Counted from the stretch's first letter, positions 34,337 to 42,973 are shown. The stretch: 64,000 nt of DNA from CBDCRK01 sp965220955 (GCA_965220955.1 CBDCRK010000037.1:558001-622000), one strand, 5' to 3'. Numbers and translations: made by a program. Notes: generated from the sequence alone by a model not told the origin.

Positions 34337-35155
34337 ATGTTAGCTGTAAGGCTTTTTATTGCAACTCTGTTGTTTGTGGGAGTCCTGCCCCTTGGGGCCG
34401 TCCTGCCCCTTGGGGCCGAGGAAATTCCCGGAGAACCCAGCGGGCTAGAGATTGCTATCCAGGTGGATGAGCGTGAGGACGGAGACGATCAGATCTCTGA
34501 GGCCGCTTGGACTCTAACCAATAGCAAGGGCAAGACACGTAAGCGACTCACCTTACGCTACTGGAAAGACTATGATGGCAAGGATGGCCTGTCGAGCAAA
34601 TCCTTTATTTATTTTGACTCACCCCCAGACGTGAAGGAGACCACGTTTCTCAATTGGTCCCAAGAGGACGCCAATGCCGCTGACGACCAGTGGATCTATC
34701 TGCCTGCCCTGCGTAAGGTACGCCGGATTGCCTCGGGCGATAAGGAAAACTCCTTTATGGGCAGCGACATGATCTACGACGATATGGGCGATCGGGAGGT
34801 CGAGGAAGACACCCATACCTTGGTCCACGTTGAACAGAATAATGGCACTAAGCTCTATGTGGTTAAGGCGGTGGCCAAAAAGGAAAACTATATCTACAGC
34901 AAAAAGCTGAGCTGGGTGAACTCAGAGAACTGGACGATCCCCAAGATTGAGTTCTACGATCGCAAGGGTCGTCTGCTCAAAATCATGACCACGGAATGGA
35001 ACCAGATCGATGGCATCTGGAACTGGAAGCGCACAGTGGTGGAGAATCAGCTCACCGGGCATCGGACCGAACTCGACATGAGCAATGTCAAATTTAACCA
35101 GGGTCTGAAAGAGAGCCTGTTCACCGAGCGTTCGTTGCGTAAAGGGGCACCCTAA
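34337..35155 (+). CDS. LolA-like outer-membrane lipoprotein-sorting family protein
   Basis: A 272-residue periplasmic protein. The signal peptide covers residues 1-29 and contains an exact 18-base tandem duplication (VLPLGA twice). The mature part matches the outer-membrane lipoprotein-sorting family with a LolA/LolB half-barrel: KRLTLRYWKDYDG, FIYFDSPPDVKETTFLNW, QWIYLPALRKVRRIASGDKE, SFMGSDMIYDDMGDR. Proteins of this kind carry hydrophobic molecules across the periplasm and are encoded beside MMPL permeases. The ATG follows AAAGGAGG, 16 bases after the permease stop. Confidence 0.9.
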   Translation: MLAVRLFIATLLFVGVLPLGAVLPLGAEEIPGEPSGLEIAIQVDEREDGDDQISEAAWTLTNSKGKTRKRLTLRYWKDYDGKDGLSSKSFIYFDSPPDVKETTFLNWSQEDANAADDQWIYLPALRKVRRIASGDKENSFMGSDMIYDDMGDREVEEDTHTLVHVEQNNGTKLYVVKAVAKKENYIYSKKLSWVNSENWTIPKIEFYDRKGRLLKIMTTEWNQIDGIWNWKRTVVENQLTGHRTELDMSNVKFNQGLKESLFTERSLRKGAP

Positions 35156-35219
35156 AATCTACTAACCCTCAATTAGACCGCGTGACATTCGCACACTTGC
35201 TTGAGGACCTTATAAAATA

Positions 35220-35305
35220 TGGAGTGCGGGAGCTATGCTCCCACCTTTGGTAGGTGAAGCCACGCTTGGCCTGTTCTTAGCCCGAAGCATGGCTTGCGCA
35301 CTCCA
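35220..35305. repeat. Multi-stem palindromic element between exporter genes
   Basis: TGGAGTGCG (35220-35228) and CGCACTCCA (35297-35305) are perfect 9-bp arms. Inside are GGAGC-TAT-GCTCC and an imperfect AAGCCACGC/GCATGGCTT pair, so the RNA would fold as a branched structure. It resembles a known class of dispersed GGAGTGCGGGAGC...GCACTCC repeats. It lies between the LolA-like and AMIN-DUF1302 genes and may adjust relative expression. Confidence 0.7.
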
Positions 35306-35358
35306 AAACTGTACTTCCACTGTACCATTCTCATGTGGAGCAATTTAGCTTTAGAGGC

Positions 35359-37362
35359 ATGAGGGCAACTAGGAAGAAAGAGCCCGGAAGGGCAAAAGCG
35401 TGGACCTACACTCTGGTTCTGGTGCTAGGGATAGGGCTGTGGTCCGGGACCCATTCGGGGGGCCTTTTTGCTCAGCCCCCGACTTACCCTGCTGGGCTAC
35501 GCCTGCACCAGCTAACGCTCACGGTCGAGGGCAGCCAGAAGACCCTTGCCTTGCGGTTCTCTCGCCCTCCGGCTTCGGTCCAGGCCTTTGCTCTTTCCTC
35601 TCCTCCCCGCCTAGTTGTGGATGTTAGGGGACCGGTCAAAGCCCGGCCGTCAGCCATCTACCCAGTAGAGGATTCGCTGCTCAGGCGAGTGCGCGTAGGT
35701 TTCCATCCGCAGCACCTCCGTTTCGTCCTGGACTGGCGAGGGGAATTGGTACCGCCGTTTGTTGTCGAGCAGCAAGGGACCCTGATCACAGCGGTGCTTA
35801 ACGCACCCGGCGGAAAGACTGAGGCGGCTCATACCCAGGTGCTTTTTACGCTAGCCGAAACGGGACTTATGGCTCAGCCTGTACCCAAACCCTCAGAGCC
35901 CCTTGCGCAGCAACCCTCACCGCCAGAAGCCGCCCAGCGCTCAGAACGGGAGCAAGCTTCTCTAGATCTAGAGGATACTACAGCTGCGGGCCTATCCGCC
36001 GACGAACCCCAAACCGGAATACTCAGCGCCCTAGGAGAACAAATAGCTGCCCTATGGGAGCGGACTGACGTGTATGGTTTTGTGGAAAACGAGACCGCTT
36101 TTCGACTGTACTCTCCTCGCCAGTTCTCCAAGGTACAGAACTGGTTTGAGGTCGAGGTGGACAGCGAGTTAACCCAGTGGGCAGTTCTCAAAATAATTGC
36201 CCGGACTTTGGCTGATCCAGTGAATCACCTGGAGACCAATATCCGGGACTTTGACGCTTCCCCAATAGATCGCTGGGAGATGGGGAATTCTGTTGAGGCT
36301 GAGCTGCGTGAGCTCTACTTTGAGATCACCCTGGGGGATTTTGATGTGCGTCTAGGCCGGCAACAAATTGTGTGGGGAGAATCCCTTGGTCTGCGCATCC
36401 TGGACGTGATCAATCCCCAGGATTTTCGTGAGTTTATCCTGGATGATTTTATCGATGCTCGCATTCCCCTATGGGGCGCTCGCATCGATTACGCTCTGAG
36501 AAATTGGACGCTAGAAGGGATCTTCCTGCTTGACTTTGAAGCCAATCGGGCAGCCGATCAGGGAAGCGAGTTCCAGTTCCGCAATATCCCTATGCCGGCT
36601 CTCCCCATTGAGATGCCCTTCCCTCCCTTCCCTGCGGTTCAGGTAACCAAGGTGAAAGAGCCTCGAGACGGTCGCTTTAGTGATGCCGAGGTGGGACTGC
36701 GCGTTTCCCGTTTCTTGCGCAGCATGGATGTATCTCTCAACTATTTCTATACTTGGGACGATTTTCCTACCCCGTTTCGCCGGATTATTGGTCCCAATAC
36801 CTTTCTCATCGAACCCACCCACAAGCGTCTTCACCTTCTGGGCGGGAGTTTCAATTACGCTTTTGACGTGTTTGTCATCCGGGGAGAAGGGGTTGTAAAC
36901 TTTGGCAAATACTTTGTCTCTGAGGACCCCAATGAACCGGACGGAGTTCATAAACGCGATTTTCTATTGTACGTTCTGGGTTTTGACTGGACCGTGAGTG
37001 ATAACCTGCTGCTCAATGCCCAATTTTTTCAGACCGCAATTCTTGGCAAGCCTAGCGATGTGCCGGACAAGACCGTCAGCAATGCCCTTTCGCTCTTTTT
37101 ACGCTCAGACTTCTGGAACGAAACCCTCTTTCCCCAATTCATAGTGATCTATGGCATCAATTTTGGCGACTTGTTGGTACGTCCGCAGATTAGCTATCAA
37201 ATGACAGATTTGCTTTCTTTTACCCTGGGGATGGATTTTTTTGTGGGCTCACGTTCTGGGTTCTTCGGTCAGTATGCCGCCCCGGTTAATCCTCACCACC
37301 GCTACCACACCGGCCGCAATAACCGGATTTTCTTAGAAATCAAACGCTCCTTTGATCTCTAA
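35359..37362 (+). CDS. AMIN domain + DUF1302 outer-membrane beta-barrel
   Basis: A 667-residue outer-membrane protein. A signal segment (TYTLVLVLGIGLWSGTHSGGLFA) is followed at about residues 40-150 by an AMIN domain (LTVEGSQKTLALRFSRPP, PPRLVVDVRG). A Pro/Ala-rich linker comes next, then a DUF1302 barrel: FVENETAFRLYSP, IRLGRQQIVWGES-like segment, and the end FLEIKRSFDL closing with Phe-aromatic alternation. AMIN usually localises proteins to the cell wall or secretin complexes; its fusion to DUF1302 is notable. The ATG at 35359 was preferred (TAGAGG site) over GTG at 35335. It is the likely outer-membrane end of the exporter. Confidence 0.85.
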   Translation: MRATRKKEPGRAKAWTYTLVLVLGIGLWSGTHSGGLFAQPPTYPAGLRLHQLTLTVEGSQKTLALRFSRPPASVQAFALSSPPRLVVDVRGPVKARPSAIYPVEDSLLRRVRVGFHPQHLRFVLDWRGELVPPFVVEQQGTLITAVLNAPGGKTEAAHTQVLFTLAETGLMAQPVPKPSEPLAQQPSPPEAAQRSEREQASLDLEDTTAAGLSADEPQTGILSALGEQIAALWERTDVYGFVENETAFRLYSPRQFSKVQNWFEVEVDSELTQWAVLKIIARTLADPVNHLETNIRDFDASPIDRWEMGNSVEAELRELYFEITLGDFDVRLGRQQIVWGESLGLRILDVINPQDFREFILDDFIDARIPLWGARIDYALRNWTLEGIFLLDFEANRAADQGSEFQFRNIPMPALPIEMPFPPFPAVQVTKVKEPRDGRFSDAEVGLRVSRFLRSMDVSLNYFYTWDDFPTPFRRIIGPNTFLIEPTHKRLHLLGGSFNYAFDVFVIRGEGVVNFGKYFVSEDPNEPDGVHKRDFLLYVLGFDWTVSDNLLLNAQFFQTAILGKPSDVPDKTVSNALSLFLRSDFWNETLFPQFIVIYGINFGDLLVRPQISYQMTDLLSFTLGMDFFVGSRSGFFGQYAAPVNPHHRYHTGRNNRIFLEIKRSFDL

Positions 37363-37380
37363 CTCAGTACCTTCTTCACT

Positions 37381-40300
37381 TCACCTCAATTCCTCAAGCA
37401 AGGCCTTGGCCTCCTGCAATTCCGTGGTATCCAATCCCTCGGTGAACCAGCCGTAGATTTCTGCCAGCATCTGTTGAGCCTCTTCCCGTTTGCCCTGTTG
37501 CTGCCAAAGACGACTCAGGCTCACCGCTGCTCGCAGCTCCAACGACTTGGCACCCTGCCGGTGGGCAACGTTCATAGCCTGACGAAAGCACTCCTCCGCT
37601 TCCGATTCATTGCCACTTTTGCCTTTTGTCCCGGTCGGTACGCCGCAGCGGGGGAACCGCTTTTGATTTTTGCCTTCCTGCGCCAGCAGGAGCTCTCCCT
37701 TTGTCCAATATAACCCGGCTTCCCACCAATGCTCCCCACTCTTGTACATTTCCGCCAGCGATTTAGCCAGCAAGTTAAGTCCTTCTTCTATCTCTCCCGC
37801 TTTGCCATACGTCTCAGCCAGCAGAACGGAGAGCTGTCCTAGCTGCTCTACACCCATAGATCGCCAAATGGTCAGGCCCTGGTGCATCTGGGTAATGCCC
37901 TTCTCTACCTGCCCCTGCTGGGCCAGTGCCCAACCCCGCAGAAAAGTCCCCCCCGCCAGAAAATATGGAAACCCCTGTTCACTAGCAAGCGCAACCAGGG
38001 CTTCTGTTCGCTCCTGGACGGCTTGACCTTCCCGCCGGAGCCGGTGGATGCTAGCGGCAAAATGTAGGGCAATAGCCAAGCTAAAGGGATGATTCAGTTC
38101 GTGGGCCAGGGTGAGAGCCTCGTGGCTCCGCTCCAAAGCTTGGTCCGGATAGCCAAGATGCCATAAGGCCATGGCTGCAAACGACAGGCAGGCCACCCCA
38201 GGGTCCTGCCCGTAGGGGAAAATACAGCATTGGTCCGGGCGGTGCTTCTGAGGATCATAAAAAGTAACTCCCTGCTCTAAGTGATTCTGGGCAGAGGCAA
38301 ACTCCCCAAGACGAAACGAGACAACCCCCAATGCCATATGGGCAGGAAGGAAGAAGGCTGGATCTTGCACGTTCTTGGCCAAGCGTATGAGCTGCTCTGC
38401 TAGCTCGCGTCCTGTCTGGTACTCCCCGCGGGTTATATAAAACCTCCACAAGCCAAATAGCACTGGGAAAAGCTGAGGAGGCTGACACCTGGGGCACAGC
38501 TCACGGACCCGAGTGTAGACTTTTTCCACCTCAGGAGCGGTAAAGCCCTTAGTAGCTACTAGCGGAGTGCCTAGGGCAAGCTGCAAGGTCAGCTCTTGCT
38601 GGGTGCGCTCAGGGGTATCCGGCAGGTTCTTGAGTAAATCTAAAGCCGTGGTCAAGTGATCGATTGCCTCAGTATAGGCTGACCTCTGCACCGCCTGTTC
38701 GCCAGCCCATTGCAGATACCCCACCGCCTTCCCCGTACTCCCGCTGCGAGTGTAGTGATAGGCCAGCTCCCTATAGTGCTCCTCAAGCTGGTCGTGAAAG
38801 AGTTCTTCCATGGTCTGAGCCGTGCGCTCGTGTAAGCCCATTCGCCTCTCTATCAACAGAGTGTTGTAAGCGACTTCCTGTGTCAGAGCATGCTTAAAGG
38901 TGTACTCTACGTCTGGAAAGGCCGGCTGTTCGTAGATAAATTCGGCTGCCTGCAGTTGGGACAAAAGCTGCTGAAGTTCTTCTTCGGGATTGTCCACCAC
39001 TTTCTTGAGCAACGTCAAGGAAAACTCCCTGCCTATTACCGCCAAGGTTTGCAAAAGTTCTTTCCCCTCAACTCCCAGGCGGTCTATGTGGGCGGCCAGC
39101 ACCCCTTGGACTGTAGGTGGAATCTGAATCTCGGTAACAGGTCGAGTCAAAGAGACCCCACCATTTCGTACCAGAATTCCCTGATCAAACAGGGTCTGTA
39201 CTAGCTCCCCCATAAAGAAAGGGTTTCCTTCGGTCTTCTCTAGAATGAGCCGCCTAAGGGAAGTAAGGTCCAGCGGTAGGGGTACATAAGGTGTGTCCTC
39301 TTCAACTTTTTCTGAGCTAAAATGCTTGGCAGGGCTGAGTCCGGTTCCACCTCCCAAAAAGGCTGTGAGTAGCTCCTCAGCGTCCTGCTGCCCTAGCGGA
39401 TCAAGTCGTAGCTGGGTGTAGTACGTCTTGCCACCCCAGTGATGCTGGTATTCGGGTCGATAATTCACCAAGAGCAGGATGCGGGCTGTGGCCACCCCCT
39501 CGCTCAGCAGGGTCAGAAAAGCTTGGGTCTCACTGTCCAGCCAATGAAGATCCTCAAAGATCAGCACCAAAGGTTGGTCTAAGCTCTCGCGTAAAAGAAG
39601 TCTCTTTATGGCCTCGAACGTGCGCTGCCGTTTTATCTGGGAGTCCATCTGCTGGAGGCTAGAGTTGGGCTCTGCTACTCCCAGAAGAGAAAAAAGATAA
39701 GGTAAAGTGTCCTCAAAACTGCGATCCAGCGCCAGAACTTTCCCCATGACCTTCTCACGCTTCTTACGCTCGTCGTCCTGAGGAGCGATCTGAAAGTAGC
39801 TCTTTAGCAACTCAACAAGAGGCAAATAGGGATACGCTTTACCATGGGCAACACCGAAAGTCTCAAGCACCAAACGCCCTCCCGGCGAAACCAGCTTAAA
39901 CTCGTGGAACAAACGAGATTTGCCAACTCCGGCTTCTCCCATTACCGCCATAATCTGTCCGTGGCTCTGCTTAGCCAAATCAAAAGCCCGCCTTAGTTGC
40001 TCCATTTCGTCCTGTCTTCCCACAAACTGTACTAGCCCCCTCCTAGCCGCCACCTGGAGCCGAGTGCGTAGGGGTCCCACCCCCACTACCTCATATATAT
40101 GGATGGGCTCAGTGACGCCTTTCACTTGAGAGGCCCCCAGGGGTTTAAACTCAAAATACCCCTCAGTCAGCTTGTGAGTGTGCTCGCTCACCACAATGGA
40201 GCCCGGAGTAGCCAGATTTTCCATCCGCGCCGCTAAGCTGGTCGAGTGTCCCACCGGTACATAGTCTGTGTGCAAGTTGTCTTTGCGGATTGAGCGCACC

Positions 40301-40845
40301 ACCACCTCGCCAGTGTTCACCCCCACCCGTATCTGTAAGTTCAGCCCTTTCTCAAAGCGCAGCTTTTCTGCACATTTTCGGCCTTCTTGTTGCATCCTTA
40401 AGGCGGCATAAAGCGCCCTCTGAGGATGATCTTCATGGGCAATAGGAGCGCCAAACAGGGCAAAGATGCCGTCACCCATGGACTGAGTGACGTATCCTTC
40501 ATAGCCATGAACTGCGTCCATCATAAGCTTGAGGGTGGGATCGATGATGCTGCGGGCATCCTCAGGATCAAGATCCTCTATAAGCTCCATAGAGCCCTTG
40601 ATATCAGCAAAGAGGGCAGTAATTGTTTTTCTTTCGCCCTCAGAGTTAGACCGAGCATCCATAGCAGCCTTCTCAGCCAGGATACGCTTGGCTAGGTGAG
40701 AAGGGGTGTAGCTGAGAGGAGGCTGAGAACTAGAGGTTAAGAATTGGGGTAGGGAACCCGACCCCTCCCTTGTGAGCGGGGAGCCACATCCCCCGCAAAA
40801 CTTGAACCGCGGCGGATTTTCAAACCCACAGCTCAGGCAGTTCAT
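37381..40845 (-). CDS. Class III nucleotidyl cyclase + AAA ATPase + TPR signalling protein
   Basis: A 1154-residue multidomain protein. It starts with a zinc ribbon (CLSCGFENPPRFKFCGGCG) at residues 3-21. A class III adenylate/guanylate cyclase domain follows (ITALFADIKGSMELIEDLDP with the first metal Asp; SMGDGIFALFGAPIAHED with the second). Next is an AAA_16/STAND-like ATPase: Walker A MGEAGVGKSRLF, Walker B LVLIFEDLHWLDSE. The second half is helical TPR repeats. This architecture is common in soil proteobacteria and related lineages as a predicted integrator of ligand or partner signals. The ATG at 40845 has CGGAGG upstream; a longer frame to 40953 lacks a site. Confidence 0.93.
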   Translation of the reverse strand: MNCLSCGFENPPRFKFCGGCGSPLTREGSGSLPQFLTSSSQPPLSYTPSHLAKRILAEKAAMDARSNSEGERKTITALFADIKGSMELIEDLDPEDARSIIDPTLKLMMDAVHGYEGYVTQSMGDGIFALFGAPIAHEDHPQRALYAALRMQQEGRKCAEKLRFEKGLNLQIRVGVNTGEVVVRSIRKDNLHTDYVPVGHSTSLAARMENLATPGSIVVSEHTHKLTEGYFEFKPLGASQVKGVTEPIHIYEVVGVGPLRTRLQVAARRGLVQFVGRQDEMEQLRRAFDLAKQSHGQIMAVMGEAGVGKSRLFHEFKLVSPGGRLVLETFGVAHGKAYPYLPLVELLKSYFQIAPQDDERKKREKVMGKVLALDRSFEDTLPYLFSLLGVAEPNSSLQQMDSQIKRQRTFEAIKRLLLRESLDQPLVLIFEDLHWLDSETQAFLTLLSEGVATARILLLVNYRPEYQHHWGGKTYYTQLRLDPLGQQDAEELLTAFLGGGTGLSPAKHFSSEKVEEDTPYVPLPLDLTSLRRLILEKTEGNPFFMGELVQTLFDQGILVRNGGVSLTRPVTEIQIPPTVQGVLAAHIDRLGVEGKELLQTLAVIGREFSLTLLKKVVDNPEEELQQLLSQLQAAEFIYEQPAFPDVEYTFKHALTQEVAYNTLLIERRMGLHERTAQTMEELFHDQLEEHYRELAYHYTRSGSTGKAVGYLQWAGEQAVQRSAYTEAIDHLTTALDLLKNLPDTPERTQQELTLQLALGTPLVATKGFTAPEVEKVYTRVRELCPRCQPPQLFPVLFGLWRFYITRGEYQTGRELAEQLIRLAKNVQDPAFFLPAHMALGVVSFRLGEFASAQNHLEQGVTFYDPQKHRPDQCCIFPYGQDPGVACLSFAAMALWHLGYPDQALERSHEALTLAHELNHPFSLAIALHFAASIHRLRREGQAVQERTEALVALASEQGFPYFLAGGTFLRGWALAQQGQVEKGITQMHQGLTIWRSMGVEQLGQLSVLLAETYGKAGEIEEGLNLLAKSLAEMYKSGEHWWEAGLYWTKGELLLAQEGKNQKRFPRCGVPTGTKGKSGNESEAEECFRQAMNVAHRQGAKSLELRAAVSLSRLWQQQGKREEAQQMLAEIYGWFTEGLDTTELQEAKALLEELR

Positions 40846-41001
40846 TCCTGCCACCTCCGATGTTTGCTTTAGATTTTTTTGGCTACAATCTTTAGACTCC
40901 ATTATAAGTCTTAGATCGAGCGAGGGAAGATGCTTTCTTCTCTCCAATTGCAATTCGTAGGCAAAGCGTGCTAAAGGGGGTTTCTACAGGAGGAAATAAC
41001 C

Positions 41002-41805
41002 ATGCCAATAGCACGGGTCGGAGACATCAATATCCACTATGATATCCAAGGCCGGGGAGACCCTTTGCTTTTGATCATGGGCTATGGCGGCAGCGGGTTC
41101 ATGTGGGGAGAGGAGTTACTCCATCCTCTTTCTCGTCACTACCAGGTGATCTATTTCGACAACCGCGGGACCGGCCTTACCGACAAGCCGGACGCAGAAT
41201 ACACCATCCCCATGATGGCGGACGATGCGGCTGGGTTGCTCAGCTACCTGGGTATCCCCAACGCCCACGTCTTTGGTGTTTCCATGGGTGGAATGATTGC
41301 CCAAGAGGTGGCGCTCCGTCAGCCACAACAAGTCAAGCGACTGATCCTTGGCTGTACGCTTTGTGGGGGATCACAAGCTATCCAGGCTCCACCTGAGGTG
41401 ATAGAAAAGCTAGTAAACATCCCACCGGATATGCCGCGAGAAGAAGCCGTGCGCCAAGGGTGGCCGGTAATCTTTAGCCCTGGCTTTATAGAAAAAGAGG
41501 GAGACTTCCTTGATCGCATGGCTGAGCGATCCCTGACCCACCCTACTCCGCTCCACGTAATGACCAGACAGATGGTAGCAATCCAGAGCTTTAACACCTA
41601 CGATCGACTTGGGCAAATCACCATGCCCACTCTAGTTATCACCGGTGATGCGGACATTCTGGTGCCACCGGCTAACTCCAACATTCTGGCGGAAAAGATT
41701 CCGAGCGTGTCCTTAAAATTTGTGTCGGGTGCAGGTCATGGCTTTTTCTGGGAAGCCCCACAGGAGACAATTGCACTCATTCGCGACTTCCTGTCGCCGG
41801 CATAA
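41002..41805 (+). CDS. Alpha/beta-fold hydrolase (3-oxoadipate enol-lactonase-like)
   Basis: A 267-residue alpha/beta hydrolase. The oxyanion segment is LLLIMGYGGSGFMW, followed by FDNRGTGLTDKP, the nucleophile elbow HVFGVSMGGMIAQE (Ser about 98), TLVITGDADILVP with the acid and VSGAGHGFFWEAP with the His. The triad is complete. The start follows AGGAGG. It is divergent from the cyclase gene and single. The closest functional class is enol-lactonase or haloperoxidase-like esterase. Substrate unknown. Confidence 0.9.
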   Translation: MPIARVGDINIHYDIQGRGDPLLLIMGYGGSGFMWGEELLHPLSRHYQVIYFDNRGTGLTDKPDAEYTIPMMADDAAGLLSYLGIPNAHVFGVSMGGMIAQEVALRQPQQVKRLILGCTLCGGSQAIQAPPEVIEKLVNIPPDMPREEAVRQGWPVIFSPGFIEKEGDFLDRMAERSLTHPTPLHVMTRQMVAIQSFNTYDRLGQITMPTLVITGDADILVPPANSNILAEKIPSVSLKFVSGAGHGFFWEAPQETIALIRDFLSPA

Positions 41806-41874
41806 TTGGTCAGCCTTGATTGTGGCCTCCTTCTTGCGGTAAGAAGAAAGAAAACACCAAACAGAGATCCCGCT

Positions 41875-42141
41875 ATGCAATCGGATAAACGCATATATTT
41901 ACGAGTGGGGGACAAGGTGATGCACCGGACCTATCGGGAGTGGGGCACCGGTGTGGTGGTAGAAGAAATGACTTCTACGGTTCCAGGAGGAACCTGTCTG
42001 ATCCGCATCCTCTTTGAAGACGGCCGGCAGCGCACATTCAGTAATGATATGGACAACGAAATGTGCTGCTACTACTTTGGTGTGCGCAGACGTGGGATGC
42101 CCTCGCCAGGCGCCTTCTCACGGTTTTTCCCTAACGATTAA
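41875..42141 (+). CDS. DUF3553-like small protein
   Basis: An 88-residue protein with YLRVGDKVMHRTYREWGTG, VVVEEMTS, RILFEDGRQRTFSND and a C-terminal aromatic-basic tail. The GDxVxHxxxxEWGxG opening and the small beta-barrel pattern resemble DUF3553, related to the CarD/TRCF and UvrD C-terminal Tudor-like modules that touch RNA polymerase. The ATG at 41875 was chosen because the conserved region starts right after it. No good ribosome site is visible (AACAGAGATCCCGCT), so the start could be elsewhere. A nucleic-acid or polymerase-linked role is inference. Confidence 0.6.
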   Translation: MQSDKRIYLRVGDKVMHRTYREWGTGVVVEEMTSTVPGGTCLIRILFEDGRQRTFSNDMDNEMCCYYFGVRRRGMPSPGAFSRFFPND

Positions 42142-42216
42142 ACGTCATGGCTCAATATTCTAAATCGAACCATGTGACATTGGGACGCAACTGCACTGTT
42201 TGAGTGCCTATACCCC

Positions 42217-42314
42217 CCGTTCACTCTGAGCGTAGCCGTGTCAGCGGCGGAGTCGAAGAGGGCGTTCTTGCTAGGTGTGGTAGCCTTCGACTTCGCTACG
42301 CTCAGGCCGAACGG
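42217..42314. repeat. CCGTTC...GAACGG long inverted repeat
   Basis: The outer arms CCGTTC and GAACGG surround exact inner arms CTGAGCGTAG and CTACGCTCAG. It is the long form of the CTGAGC/TCGAAG repeat class seen at 24736. It lies in a 351-base gene-free gap (42142-42492), which also holds the repeat at 42409. Confidence 0.75.
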
Positions 42315-42408
42315 AGAGAGAGAACCCTCACTGTCACAGCAGTGTACGAATCTTCTGTGGTCTGATTTAGATCAGCGCAGCGAAAATCCTGCGATGGTTT
42401 TCCCCCGG

Positions 42409-42474
42409 TAGAGGCAACCCCCTATGGTTGCCCTGAGGGTGGGCAGGCACGGGGGCCTGCCCCTACCTACTCTA
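42409..42474. repeat. Dispersed GGCAACC/GGTTGCC repeat, copy 2
   Basis: GGCAACCCCCTATGGTTGCC is followed by CTGAGGGTGGGCAGGCAC and GGGGGCCTGCCCCTACC. It is the complete form of the element at 18280, with both hairpins (GGCAACC/GGTTGCC and GGGCAGGC/GCCTGCCC). It directly abuts the 3' end of the ArsC gene and could act as its terminator. Confidence 0.8.
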
Positions 42475-42492
42475 CTGATTAAACCCCTTGTT

Positions 42493-42846
42493 TCACTCCA
42501 GAATTTCCAGAACTTTTTCAGACGGGCGCGCAATGATCGCCCGCTCTCCTTTAATTATAATCGGGCGCTGCATAAGCACAGGGTGCTGAATCAGAAGCTC
42601 AACCACGGCCTCGCGAGTCACGTATTTTTTCTCGTCCAGGCCAAGTTCCTTAAAGTTTTTGTCTTTACGCACCAGATCCGCAGGAAGGTCGGGAATCAGG
42701 TCCAGGACCTTTTCTAAGCCCGCCCGATCAAGAGGTTCCTTGAGATATTCAATAACGTCGAACTCGACGCCTCGCTCGCGCAAAATCTCTAGCGCGCCAC
42801 GAGACTGACCTCAACCAGGATTATGATAGACCTTGAGTTGTTCCAT
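42493..42846 (-). CDS. arsC: ArsC-family arsenate reductase with UGA at catalytic Cys12 (candidate selenoprotein)
   Basis: From the ATG at 42846 (AGGAGG upstream) the frame reads MEQLKVYHNPG, then UGA at 42813-42811, then GQSRGALEILRERG and on without a break to a stop at 42493. The result is 117 residues, full length for ArsC/Spx-type reductases. In E. coli ArsC the motif is YHNPACGTSR with catalytic Cys12 and arsenate-binding Arg60, Arg94 and Arg107. Here UGA falls exactly at residue 12, and Arg occurs at 60, 94 and 107. Selenocysteine insertion is therefore the best explanation; a Cys-to-stop mutation is the alternative. The predicted role is reduction of arsenate, or another substrate with glutaredoxin or thioredoxin. 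Confidence 0.75.
42775..42803 (-). promoter_or_regulatory. Possible bacterial SECIS hairpin downstream of the UGA
   Basis: In the mRNA, CUCG (42803-42800) pairs with CGAG (42778-42775) and CGC (42796-42794) with GCG (42781-42779), leaving a bulged UGG and a 12-base apical loop. The loop starts 17 bases after the UGA, within the spacing typical of bacterial SECIS elements. Folding by eye only. Confidence 0.45.
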
Positions 42847-42973
42847 GAATATTCCTCCTAATAAGCTGACCTTATTTTATAAGCGCCATTATTCCCCTAA
42901 GAAAACAGAGATGCAAGAGAAAGGATTCTTCGTGCGGGGGTGTCTCTGCTTAACTTTTCCTTAACCGGAAGAT

